This document shows, piece after piece, positions 31,475 through 38,416 of a stretch of DNA of 64,000 nucleotides. Below the pieces are notes generated by a model. The model ran no database searches. It had not been told where the DNA came from and saw only the letters and a list, made by a program, of their open reading frames with translations. A program made the translations under genes and the position numbers. The stretch is taken from positions 124,001 through 188,000 of the forward strand of contig NZ_VTHK01000004.1 of NCBI RefSeq assembly GCF_009765355.1, read 5' to 3'. How positions within the stretch are numbered: the first letter of the stretch is position 1; every line of letters begins with the position of its first letter. Source of the stretch: Amycolatopsis anabasis. GTDB taxonomy: Bacteria; Actinomycetota; Actinomycetes; Mycobacteriales; Pseudonocardiaceae.

Positions 31475-31719
31475 CGGAGCCACCCGACACAGTTCCCCAT
31501 GGTCTTGGCGTTCCAGCCGGACTCGTCTTCCAAGATCATGCCGTTCCGGTCATCATCTCCCCGGGTACCGGCCTCGACCAGTTGCGCCGACCGGATTGGC
31601 AATCCGTCCGGGGCCGTGACGATTGCTCCGCACCCGTCCGTGGCGCCGTCATTGGCCGCAATGAACGTGATGGACGCAGCCGCAATGAGGGCAGCAGCAA
31701 CCGCAAGTGCCTTTCGCAT
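31471..31719 (-). CDS. Small secreted phage protein, 82 aa
   Basis: MRKALAVAAALIAAASITFI is a signal peptide ending near AANDG; the mature part, GATDGCGAIVTAPDGLPIRS and RNGMILEDESGWNAKTMGN, has two Cys for a disulfide and a compact size. Ribosome binding site AAGGGAA is present. An exported early protein could act on superinfection or the cell surface, but this is inference. Confidence 0.6.
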   Translation of the reverse strand: MRKALAVAAALIAAASITFIAANDGATDGCGAIVTAPDGLPIRSAQLVEAGTRGDDDRNGMILEDESGWNAKTMGNCVGWLR

Positions 31720-31755
31720 GATGATTCCCTTTCGGGTCAAGTTGTTTCAGTAAGC

Positions 31756-31797
31756 GCCCGTGGTCGGAATCGAACCGACCACAAGAACCATTCGGGC
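31756..31797 (-). ncRNA. tRNA T-arm/acceptor-like minihelix
   Basis: On the reverse strand GCCCG, an 11-base linker, TGGTCGG TTCGATT CCGACCA, then CGGGC. The T-arm has the canonical 7-base loop with TTCGATT closed by seven base pairs, and the 5-bp GCCCG/CGGGC stem encloses it. There is no D-arm or anticodon arm and the total is 42 bases, so this is a tRNA fragment or mimic, not a working tRNA. It begins in the stop codon of the gene at 31797. Confidence 0.5.
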
Positions 31798-32051
31798 TAG
31801 CTGTGCACCTGTACGTATTCGTGACCGTTGGCCGCCGCCATCCAACCATCATCCGCGAAGAAGGCGTACTGATTCCGACCAATCAATCCGATCTCGTTGC
31901 CGTTCCGGATTTCCGCGACAGTTCTCCACTCCCTGCCGTAACCGTGGGTGCCTGCATCCGGCCGCCGCATGGGGATAACGTCACCCACTGCGACATCCTT
32001 ACCCTTCTTGCGGTTGACCTTTGGAGTCACCTTGTCTGCTATCGGGTCCAT
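31797..32051 (-). CDS. Phage hypothetical protein, 84 aa
   Basis: ATG at 32051 with AGAGGGT upstream. MDPIADKVTPKVNRKKGKDV, GYGREWRTVAEIRNGNEIGL and WMAAANGHEYVQVHS form a small basic, beta-rich protein. The stop TAG overlaps the end of a tRNA-like stem. Function unknown. Confidence 0.5.
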   Translation of the reverse strand: MDPIADKVTPKVNRKKGKDVAVGDVIPMRRPDAGTHGYGREWRTVAEIRNGNEIGLIGRNQYAFFADDGWMAAANGHEYVQVHS

Positions 32052-32086
32052 ACCCTCTATCCTCTCATGCGTCCCCATCCCCCTGG

Positions 32087-32260
32087 TTAGTAGATGCCCC
32101 AGCGACCAATAATGCTGACAACCGCGTCGTATACCTCACGCGTGATTTCTCCCGCTCTGAGCTTCGCGCCCGAGCGACTGCGGATCTGAGACGGAGTTAA
32201 GCCCCGGAACTCTCCGTACACCAAGTCCAGTGCCTTATCGTATGGCGTAACGCAGATCAT
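32087..32260 (-). CDS. Phage hypothetical peptide, 57 aa
   Basis: MICVTPYDKALDLVYGEFRG, LTPSQIRSRSGAKLRAGEIT and REVYDAVVSIIGRWGIY. Preceded by AAGGGATAAGAG, a good ribosome binding site. The helical, basic pattern with SGAKLRAGEITREVYDAVV is like small DNA-binding regulators (ribbon-helix or HTH-like). The upstream gene's stop overlaps its ribosome binding site, so it is coupled. Confidence 0.5.
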   Translation of the reverse strand: MICVTPYDKALDLVYGEFRGLTPSQIRSRSGAKLRAGEITREVYDAVVSIIGRWGIY

Positions 32261-32263
32261 CTC

Positions 32264-32461
32264 TTATCCCTTCAAGTCTTTGCGTGCTGCTCTGACCAAT
32301 TCGTCACGTGCCGCCCGGTAAGTATCGAACGTACCGATGCGGCTGCCATCAGGAGCATACGCGACGTGTCGCACCCTGCCACTTCGCTTGTCTTTGCCGC
32401 TGGTCACCTTCCCGACTACAACACCTTCCGGGTACATGATCACCGGAACCGTAGTTGCCAT
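32264..32461 (-). CDS. Phage hypothetical protein, 65 aa
   Basis: MATTVPVIMYPEGVVVGKVT, SGKDKRSGRVRHVAYAPDGS and YRAARDELVRAARKDLKG. A beta-then-helix basic protein of the kind found in small phage early operons. Function unknown; ATG at 32461. Confidence 0.5.
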   Translation of the reverse strand: MATTVPVIMYPEGVVVGKVTSGKDKRSGRVRHVAYAPDGSRIGTFDTYRAARDELVRAARKDLKG

Positions 32462-32504
32462 GACTAGTGTCTCCTATCTCCGGACCGGCCCCGACGCCAT
32501 CGGG

Positions 32505-32711
32505 CTAGCCGTCTTGTGCCGGATCAGCCAACCTAATTACCAACGTGTACAACCGTTCGAGCCGGGTAACTCTGATAGTGAATGCGCCGCAAACACTCTC
32601 CCGGTTTTCGCTCTGCTCTGCATCATCGATCAGGCGAATGGATACGTTAAGCATTCTCAACAGCTCGACCATTTCAGGGCGCGAAAGGCGCAAACTGGTC
32701 TGCGTAGACAA
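32505..32711 (-). CDS. Phage hypothetical protein, 68 aa (first gene after P-left)
   Basis: TTG start at 32711 with GGGAGAAC upstream. STQTSLRLSRPEMVELLRML, VSIRLIDDAEQSENRESVCG and FTIRVTRLERLYTLVIRLAD. It is the first coding region reached by transcription from the promoter at 33069-33096. No family recognised. Confidence 0.5.
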   Translation of the reverse strand: MSTQTSLRLSRPEMVELLRMLNVSIRLIDDAEQSENRESVCGAFTIRVTRLERLYTLVIRLADPAQDG

Positions 32712-33068
32712 CTAGTTCTCCCGTGATTCGTTGAGGATGATCGAGTACCACCCGGGGGAATCGAACCCCGTGGCGAACCGTTCGATCGGAACAAGGGCGG
32801 TCAATGGCTCCTGTCCATCGGTTCCCCTGGCTGCCTAGCCGGGTGGCCAAGCGGCACGGGAGAGTGAGTCCCGCGCGGCTCCGGGTGCCCAAGTCGCCGG
32901 GGCACTCTATGTGCTACTTCCACCGGCTGTCTGAGCTATATCGGCGCTGCCGCTCCCTGAGCTACGGCTGTACCTCTCGGCCTTGGCCTGTGAGTCCTCG
33001 ACTCGCGCCTTGTGTAGTCCCGGCCCGGGGGAGGCTTTCCGTCTCCCGTTCGGCCTGACAGGAGACAC
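32712..33068 (-). other. Structured 5' leader of the leftward transcript
   Basis: These 357 bases between the P-left promoter and the first gene have no coding frame with a ribosome binding site on either strand. They are rich in local hairpins (a CGGGA stem with CTCACTC loop at 32857-32873, and the tRNA-like fold at 32748-32846). Two TAGCTCAG boxes, the usual tRNA D-arm sequence, occur on the reverse strand near 32934 and 32960, but I could not complete a tRNA around either. Confidence 0.5.
32748..32846 (-). ncRNA. tRNA-like structure, 99 nt, probably not a working tRNA
   Basis: The reverse strand begins CCACCCGG and ends CCGGGTGG, so eight bases pair like an acceptor stem. A T-arm with loop TTCGATT is closed by GGGG and CCCC. 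A six-pair hairpin, CGATGG, loop ACAGGAG, CCATTG, lies where an anticodon arm would start (base 27), but its loop has C at position 33 instead of U, and no proper D-arm is seen. The 31-base region between is long, like a Ser/Leu variable arm. It may be a degenerate tRNA, a tRNA mimic or a processing signal in the leader. Confidence 0.35.
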
Positions 33069-33096
33069 TTTATGCCCAGCGCTGCTGGGAGTACAA
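33069..33096 (-). promoter_or_regulatory. Candidate leftward early promoter (P-left)
   Basis: On the reverse strand TTGTAC (33091-33096), 16-base spacer, CATAAA (33069-33074). The spacer contains CCCAGCAGCGCTGGG, which is the core of the 22-bp element. All genes from 32711 down to 12540 read leftward from here. Hexamers match TTGACA and TATAAT at 4 of 6 each. Confidence 0.6.
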
Positions 33097-33098
33097 GC
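33077..33098 (-). promoter_or_regulatory. 22-bp phage element, site 5, in the P-left spacer
   Basis: On the plus strand CAGCGCTGCTG, GG, AGTACAAGC. It overlaps the -35 to -10 interval of the candidate leftward promoter, so a bound repressor would block transcription of the early block directly, like the operator in L5. Confidence 0.7.
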
Positions 33099-33274
33099 AC
33101 TCAGGGCAAGTTTTTCCGAAGATCTTTGTTTCCGCTGGTCAAGCGCATGGCATCCGCGTACCGGATCCCCCATCCGGGTGAACCGTGTCTAGGCGTTGCC
33201 ACGCTGTAGGCGAACGTGACCCCTCTCTATAGGTGAGGGAGGGAGCAAAGCGACCGACCGAACCAAGAACTTCC

Positions 33275-33357
33275 GACCGGCCCAAGACGGCCGGTCGAGA
33301 GAAAGAGTCATTGGGCCGTCTGAACGGCCCATAGAGGGCAGCACCCGAAGTGCTGCC
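33275..33357. repeat. Three tandem hairpins upstream of the HNH gene
   Basis: GACCGGCC/GGCCGGTC (33275-33296, loop CAAGAC), GGGCCGT/ACGGCCC (33313-33330, loop CTGA) and GGCAGCAC/GTGCTGCC (33337-33357, loop CCGAA) are each perfect stems with short loops. They may form a strong terminator pair for the leftward block's far end, or part of the packaging region. Confidence 0.55.
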
Positions 33358-33372
33358 TATAAGGGGTACCTC

Positions 33373-33834
33373 ATGCCCTGGAATACGTCTCAAAGGAAGC
33401 TAGAGCTTCCTCAAGACTGGAAGCACCGACGAAGGTTCGTTCTCGAAAGGGACCGTTACCAATGCCAGGTCCAGGGACCCCAATGCACTGTCCAAGCAAC
33501 CGAAGTGGATCACATCCAAAGGGGCAGTAACCATCGGGTGCAGAACCTTCGCGCTGTATGCGCTACGTGCCACAGTCAGAAGTCCTCGACAGAGGGGCTA
33601 GCTAGGCAGGCACAGCTACGGGCTAGGCGTGCGCGTCCGGCAGAGAGGCACCCGGGTAGGCGGGTAGTAGAGGGGCGTGCTGGGCAGAGCTGCACTGGGG
33701 ACGCGCGCGCTGGGCGCGCTGCTGCGCGTGCTGTGCAGGGGGTAGGGCACTGCTGGGCACGGGACAGGGTGCAGGCGCACTCGCTTGCAGGCTTTACACA
33801 CAGCGCGACTGCGGGTACAGTCGCAGATGCTTGA
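33373..33834 (+). CDS. HNH endonuclease, terminase-associated, with odd C-terminal extension
   Basis: Residues 1-75 are a typical phage HNH: RRRFVLERDRYQCQVQGPQC, TEVDHIQRGSNHRVQNLRAV and CATCHSQKSS. Proteins of this kind usually end soon after RRARPAERHPG, around residue 95, but here the frame continues for about 60 more residues of Gly/Arg/Ala low complexity (GRAGQSCTGDARAGRAAARA). That part coincides with GC-skewed, repetitive DNA and an embedded promoter, so it may be readthrough of a lost stop. HNH enzymes beside cos help terminase cut concatemers. Confidence 0.8.
   Translation: MPWNTSQRKLELPQDWKHRRRFVLERDRYQCQVQGPQCTVQATEVDHIQRGSNHRVQNLRAVCATCHSQKSSTEGLARQAQLRARRARPAERHPGRRVVEGRAGQSCTGDARAGRAAARAVQGVGHCWARDRVQAHSLAGFTHSATAGTVADA
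33793..33821 (+). promoter_or_regulatory. Candidate rightward structural-gene promoter with weak element copy
   Basis: TTTACA (33793-33798), 17-base spacer, TACAGT (33816-33821). The spacer CACAGCGCGACTGCGGG contains CAGCG-nn-ACTG, close to the first arm of the 22-bp element, and CTTTAC matches its second arm. It lies inside the 3' end of the HNH frame and could drive the terminase-to-holin block, under repressor control in the lysogen. Confidence 0.5.
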
Positions 33835-33968
33835 CTAACAGAATACGATCTTGGCCCCCAGGGGGATGACCCCCACGGGGGCACGCGAGATCGGCGCGTA
33901 ATGCGGCTGCCCGATCATGTACGGGTTTCAGGTCTGTCGTGACCATCCTGTGATCATTATCGGCTGTA
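33835..33968. other. Non-coding junction between HNH and terminase genes; possible cos region
   Basis: 134 bases without a gene, containing GGCCCCCAGGGGG then ATGACCCCCACGGGGGC around 33858-33888, a cluster of short G/C-run palindromes. In cos-type phages that carry an HNH gene next to small terminase, the cohesive end lies here. No overhang can be defined from sequence alone. Confidence 0.35.
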
Positions 33969-34148
33969 TCAGTCGTGATTGGCCAGCCGGTGCGCGGAGC
34001 CGATCTCCTCAGCCGATGCGCCGGACTCCACGGCCGCTTTCACGATCCGGGATCGTTCAGCGTCGGCGTACTCCAGGTCAATCGATAGCCGCCGGATCTC
34101 CTGGCTGACCCGCCCAAGCGCCTGGAGGATCTCGTTCTTGTCTGCCAT
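33969..34148 (-). CDS. Phage HTH-like small protein, 59 aa
   Basis: MADKNEILQALGRVSQEIRR, DLEYADAERSRIVKAAVESG and ASAEEIGSAHRLANHD. Mostly helical, with AAVESGASAEEIGSAH resembling the turn of an HTH. It reads leftward, opposite to the structural genes, immediately before small terminase. No Shine-Dalgarno is visible, so the start is uncertain. Possibly a regulator or a packaging accessory. Confidence 0.45.
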   Translation of the reverse strand: MADKNEILQALGRVSQEIRRLSIDLEYADAERSRIVKAAVESGASAEEIGSAHRLANHD

Positions 34149-34185
34149 ACAGAAACACTAGATGACTCGGAAAGGGGTCACGCTC

Positions 34186-34611
34186 ATGGGCGTCAGCGGC
34201 CCCGTAGGTAAGCGGTCGGACCAGCGCGTCCGCCGGAACAAGAACGTGCCCGTAGACAAGATCGAGGCCGCCGGGCCGGTCGACGCGCCCGAGCTGGGCC
34301 TCACTGACCCGCACCCGATCGTGGTCGACCTGTACGCCGCGCTCCCCGAGTCGGCCGAGACGCAGTACTGGGAGCCCTCGGACTGGCAATGGGCTCGGGT
34401 GCAGTGCCACTTCCTAAGCCAGCTCCTCTGGAGCCGGAAGCCTTCGGCTCAGATGCTCCAGACGATCTCTTCGGCCATGAGCGATCTGCTGATCACCGAG
34501 GGGTCGCGCCGTCGGGTCCGGCTGGAGATCGAGCGCAGCCAGTCCGAAGGCCAGCTCATCGACGTCGCCGCGTTGTTTCGGAAGCAGATGGAGCAGGCCG
34601 GAACGGGCTAG
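34186..34611 (+). CDS. Terminase small subunit
   Basis: 141 residues. A basic N-terminus (GPVGKRSDQRVRRNKN) followed by helices with WEPSDWQWARVQCHFLSQLL and SAMSDLLITEGSRRRVRLEI, matching the P27-like small terminase subunits of actinophages. It binds DNA near cos and brings it to the large subunit. I chose the ATG at 34186, preceded by AAAGGGG, over the ATG at 34162. Confidence 0.8.
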   Translation: MGVSGPVGKRSDQRVRRNKNVPVDKIEAAGPVDAPELGLTDPHPIVVDLYAALPESAETQYWEPSDWQWARVQCHFLSQLLWSRKPSAQMLQTISSAMSDLLITEGSRRRVRLEIERSQSEGQLIDVAALFRKQMEQAGTG

Positions 34612-34898
34612 CGCGGGTCGTTTAAGCGAGATTCATTCGGGAACGCGTCCTCGATCACGTCCATGATCGACTTTGCGCTCTCCGCGATGGTCTGCAACGC
34701 GTCGTAGACCTCGTGCACGTCGTTGCCCACCGGCCGAGACCAGGTTTCGCGCAGATGTGCGGCGCTGTTGCCGATGGTCTCGGCTTGGTAGTAGCGGCCA
34801 GCGACCCGAAGGTTTCTTGCCAGCGCCAGCAGTTGCTTGTCCAACTCGGTCGCATCCGCTTCCGGCTGGTACAGCCATTCTTCGATCGGCTTGTTCAT
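34608..34898 (-). CDS. Leftward phage protein between terminase genes, 96 aa
   Basis: MNKPIEEWLYQPEADATELD, KQLLALARNLRVAGRYYQAE and HEVYDALQTIAESAKSIMDV. A helical acidic protein on the strand opposite to the terminase genes, whose stop overlaps the small terminase stop by four bases. No family. Genes of reverse orientation in a structural block are often lysogen-expressed accessory genes (morons). Confidence 0.55.
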   Translation of the reverse strand: MNKPIEEWLYQPEADATELDKQLLALARNLRVAGRYYQAETIGNSAAHLRETWSRPVGNDVHEVYDALQTIAESAKSIMDVIEDAFPNESRLNDPR

Positions 34899-35158
34899 GC
34901 GCCGATCGTAGTCCCGGCCCCCGGAGGGTTCCGAGCGCGCGTTCCTCCTTTCCGCGCTGCTCCTCTCCGTGCGGGGCCGTCTAACTTCCCCCGGCCGTAA
35001 ACGTGCCGTCCCGCGTGAGGGTCGGTCGGCCGGGGCTTTCCTCGGGCACGAGCAATAAAAGGGCTGCTCCCCTGAACCAAGTACGCCTGTGGCGGACCGT
35101 GCTCGGCGAACAGCCGCGCTCAGGCTACCGCACACCTATCCAAGAGAAACGGGGCTAC

Positions 35159-35308
35159 GTGACGTTCGAGCTGCACCTGTTCGGCTTCCGGATCTTCGCC
35201 TTCACGGTGCGCCGGTATGACGCGTTCGCCGAGTTGCTGAACGAGGAAGAGGAGATCGCTGAGGAAGACGACGCCCACGGGCTCGCCTTCGGCTTCACAC
35301 AGACTTAG
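35159..35308 (+). CDS. Phage hypothetical peptide, 49 aa
   Basis: GTG at 35159. VTFELHLFGFRIFAFTVRRY then AELLNEEEEIAEEDDAHGLA: a short beta hairpin with a very acidic tail, similar to a peptide found next to terminase genes in actinophages. The large terminase ribosome binding site follows immediately. Function unknown. Confidence 0.5.
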   Translation: MTFELHLFGFRIFAFTVRRYDAFAELLNEEEEIAEEDDAHGLAFGFTQT

Positions 35309-35321
35309 GAGGTGCCCGGGA

Positions 35322-37016
35322 GTGCGGAACTCGACTGTCCGACTCCCGGACCTTCTGCCAGCGCCCGCGCACGTGACCGGGCCGACCTGGCGGCGGCTCA
35401 AGTCCGGTGGCTTCTGGCTGCCCGAGCACAGCCTTGGCTGGGGCGTCATCAACTGGATGGCCGCCTGGCTGCGTCATCCCGAAGACCTCGACAAGCCGTT
35501 CCTGCCGACGCTGGAGCAGGCCCGCTTCCTCGTCTGGTGGTACGCCTGCGATGAGCGGGGCCGGTTCGTCTACCGGTCCGGCATCCTCCGCAGACTCAAG
35601 GGCTGGGGGAAAGACCCGCTCGTGGCCGCCATGTCGCTCGCTGAGCTGTGCGGACCGGTGGCCTTCTCCCATTGGGACGCAGACGGTAAGCCGGTCGGCA
35701 AGCAGCGGTCCGCCGCCTGGATTCAGGTAGCGGCGGTCTCGCAGGACCAGACCAGGAACACGTTCGCGCTGTTCGCGCCGCTCGCTTCGCCGAAGCTCGT
35801 CGAGCAGTACGGCCTGGACCTGAACAAGACGATCATCTACAGCCGCGACGGCGGGATGATCGAAGCGGTTACCAGTTCGCCCCTCGCTCTCGAAGGTAAG
35901 CGCCCGACGCTGGTCATCATGAACGAAGTTCAGTGGTGGGTTGAGTCGAACTCGGGCCACGACATGTACTCGGTCATTGAGGGCAACGTGACCAAGCGCG
36001 CGGGCAACGGCGCGCGGTATCTCGCGATCTGCAACGCCCACCGGCCCGGCGAGGAGTCCATCGGTGAGCGGCTCTGGGACAACTACCTGGCCGTGCAGGG
36101 TGGCCAGGCCATCGACACCGGCATCTTGTACGACGCTCTTGAAGCCCCGGCGGATACTCCGGTCTCCGAGATCCCGAACCCGGATGTCGACCCCACGGGG
36201 TTCGAGGCCGGAATCGAGCAGCTCCGCCGAGGACTCGAAGTTGCCCGTGGCGATGCGACGTGGCTGGACCTGGGCTCGATCATCGCGTCCATTCTGGACA
36301 TCAACAACCTGGTCTCCGAGTCACGGCGTAAGTACCTGAACCAGGTCAACGCCAGCGAGGACGCCTGGGTCGCCCCGCACGAGTGGGACCGAGCCCACTC
36401 CGCCGTCGAACTCCAGCCGGGCGACCGGATCACGATGGCGTTCGACGGCTCCAAGGGCGGCGACTGGTCCGCGCTCGTGGCCTGCCGGGTGGACGACGCG
36501 GCGATCATCCCGCTGAAGGTCTGGAACCCCGAACTGTACGGCGGGGAGGTCCCCCGCGAAGACGTGGACGCGATGGTCCACTGGGCCTTCTCCCGCTTCG
36601 AGGTCGTGGCCTTCCGGTCCGACGTCAAGGAGTTCGAGGCGTACGTAGACCAGTGGGGCCAGAAGTACAAGAAGAAGCTGAAGATCGACGCCATCCCCGG
36701 CAAGCCGATCGCCTTCGACATGCGCGGCTCCGACAACACGGCCGTCCGGAAGAAGTTCGCGCTCGACTGCGAGCGATTCCTTGACGCACTGCTCGAAGGC
36801 GAGCTGACCCACAACGGGGACAAGGTGCTGCGGGCGCACGTGCTGAACGCGCACCGGCACCCGACCAACTTCGACGCGATCACCATCCGGAAGGCATCGA
36901 AGGACAGCGCCCGAAAGATCGACGCTGCCGTGTGCGCCGTGATGGCCTACGGCGCAAGGCAGGAATTCCTCATGAGCAAGAAGAACCGGAGCAGAAAGGC
37001 GGTGGTCATGCGATGA
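35322..37016 (+). CDS. Terminase large subunit
   Basis: 564 residues from a GTG with AGGAGG upstream. The N-terminal ATPase has RRLKGWGKDPLVAAMSLAEL as the adapted Walker A region, and RPTLVIMNEVQWW as Walker B. The C-terminal nuclease begins MAFDGSKGGDWSALVACR, with later Asp residues at FRSDVKEF and ARKIDAAVCAVMAYG. The protein cuts concatemeric DNA and drives it into the capsid. The stop overlaps the portal ATG (ATGA). Confidence 0.9.
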   Translation: MRNSTVRLPDLLPAPAHVTGPTWRRLKSGGFWLPEHSLGWGVINWMAAWLRHPEDLDKPFLPTLEQARFLVWWYACDERGRFVYRSGILRRLKGWGKDPLVAAMSLAELCGPVAFSHWDADGKPVGKQRSAAWIQVAAVSQDQTRNTFALFAPLASPKLVEQYGLDLNKTIIYSRDGGMIEAVTSSPLALEGKRPTLVIMNEVQWWVESNSGHDMYSVIEGNVTKRAGNGARYLAICNAHRPGEESIGERLWDNYLAVQGGQAIDTGILYDALEAPADTPVSEIPNPDVDPTGFEAGIEQLRRGLEVARGDATWLDLGSIIASILDINNLVSESRRKYLNQVNASEDAWVAPHEWDRAHSAVELQPGDRITMAFDGSKGGDWSALVACRVDDAAIIPLKVWNPELYGGEVPREDVDAMVHWAFSRFEVVAFRSDVKEFEAYVDQWGQKYKKKLKIDAIPGKPIAFDMRGSDNTAVRKKFALDCERFLDALLEGELTHNGDKVLRAHVLNAHRHPTNFDAITIRKASKDSARKIDAAVCAVMAYGARQEFLMSKKNRSRKAVVMR

Positions 37017-38416
37017 CGGCGTACAACGACATCGCCAACGACATGGCCAGCCGCCACGGCCGGGACAAGACCGCCCTCGAAACGGACCGGAGCTACTACG
37101 ACTCGACTTACCGCGTAACCGCGATCGGCATCGCGACCCCGGAAGAGATGCGCCAGCTACTCGCGCACATCGGGTGGTCGCGGTCGTACCTGGACGCCAT
37201 CGAGGAGCGGCTCGACCCCGAGGGCTTCCGGCTGGCCGGGCGGTCCAAGGCGGACAAGCGGCTCTGGGACTGGTGGGAAGCCAACAACATGACCGTGAAC
37301 GCGGGCATGGGGATGCTGGAGGCCCTCATCCACGGCCGCGCGTACGGCACGGTCGCGGCCCCGGACCCGGCCGACGACTTGGCCGACCCGGACGCCCCGG
37401 TTCTCAGGATCGAGTCGCCCAGGTCGCTCATGGTCGACACCGACATCGTGACCGGCCGCGTGAAGAAGGCCCTCCGGCTCTACACCGAGTCCGACGCGGC
37501 GCACGCCGAGCGGGCAACGCTGCTGCTGCCGAATGAGACCGTTCTCCTGAAGCGGTCCGGCGCGAACGGTCCGTGGATGGTCGACCGCCACGTTGAGCAC
37601 AACCTGAACCGCGTCTTGGTGGTGCCGATCGTCAACCGAGCCCGGCTGACGCTGCCCAAGGGCGAATCCGAGATCACCCCGGAACTTCGCAGCATCTCGG
37701 ACACCGCCGCCCGGACCATGATGAACATGCAGGCCGCCGCTGAGCTGATGGCGGTGCCTCAGCGCCTGCTGTTCGGCGTGGCACAGGAAGCCTTGGCGGC
37801 CAACCCGGAAAGCCCGGGATCGGTCCTTGAGGCGTACCTGGCGCGGATCATCGCCGTGGAGGACCCCGAGGCGCACGCGATGCAGTTCGCCGCCGCCGAC
37901 CTCCGCAACTTCGTCGAGGTGCTCGGCGAGCTGGCGAAGCAGGCCGCGTCGATCACCGGCCTCCCTCCGCAGTACCTCTCGTTCGCGTCGGACAACCCGA
38001 GTTCGGCCGAGGCAATCCGGTCATCGGAATCCCGGCTGGTGAAGAAGTGCGAGCGGAAACAGCGCGTCTTCGGTTGGGCGTTCGAGGAGATGCTCCGGCT
38101 CGGGATGCTCGTCATGGACGGCAAGATCTCGAAGCCCGCCCGGCGGCTAGAGACCATCTGGCGCGATCCGGCCACGCCGACGTTCGCCAGCAAGGCCGAC
38201 GCTGTTGTCAAGCTGGCCAGCGCGCAGACCCCCGAGGGCAAGCCGATCATCCCGGTTGAGCGTGCCCGTATCGACCTCGGCTACAGCGACGAGGAGCGCC
38301 GCGAGATGGAGGCGTGGGACAACCAGAGTCCGAACGGCCGTCTGTCCGCTCTGTACGCGCCTCAGGTCCAGGAGACCACGGCGCAGCCGGACGCCCCTGA
38401 AGCTGAGGCCGCGTAA
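37013..38416 (+). CDS. Portal protein (SPP1 gp6-like)
   Basis: 467 residues. WDWWEANNMTVNAGMGMLEA, LRIESPRSLMVDTDIVTGRV, PLPKGESEIT-type loop, and the conserved ITGLPPQYLSFASDNPSSAEAIRSSESRLVKKCERKQ near residue 310-345 are characteristic of actinophage portals. The dodecameric ring forms the DNA entry vertex. The last 20 residues are Ala/Pro-rich. It starts inside the large terminase stop. Confidence 0.88.
   Translation: MTAYNDIANDMASRHGRDKTALETDRSYYDSTYRVTAIGIATPEEMRQLLAHIGWSRSYLDAIEERLDPEGFRLAGRSKADKRLWDWWEANNMTVNAGMGMLEALIHGRAYGTVAAPDPADDLADPDAPVLRIESPRSLMVDTDIVTGRVKKALRLYTESDAAHAERATLLLPNETVLLKRSGANGPWMVDRHVEHNLNRVLVVPIVNRARLTLPKGESEITPELRSISDTAARTMMNMQAAAELMAVPQRLLFGVAQEALAANPESPGSVLEAYLARIIAVEDPEAHAMQFAAADLRNFVEVLGELAKQAASITGLPPQYLSFASDNPSSAEAIRSSESRLVKKCERKQRVFGWAFEEMLRLGMLVMDGKISKPARRLETIWRDPATPTFASKADAVVKLASAQTPEGKPIIPVERARIDLGYSDEERREMEAWDNQSPNGRLSALYAPQVQETTAQPDAPEAEAA

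Noticed and set aside
32857-32873. Val-tRNA anticodon arm (CGGGA, CTCACTC, TCCCG) on the reverse strand
   Set aside because: The loop has U33 and CAC, but position 37 is a pyrimidine and no matching T-arm or acceptor stem could be found.
32804-33173. Frames on both strands in the P-left leader
   Set aside because: Unnatural amino acid composition and no start signals; the stretch has RNA-like stem structure instead.
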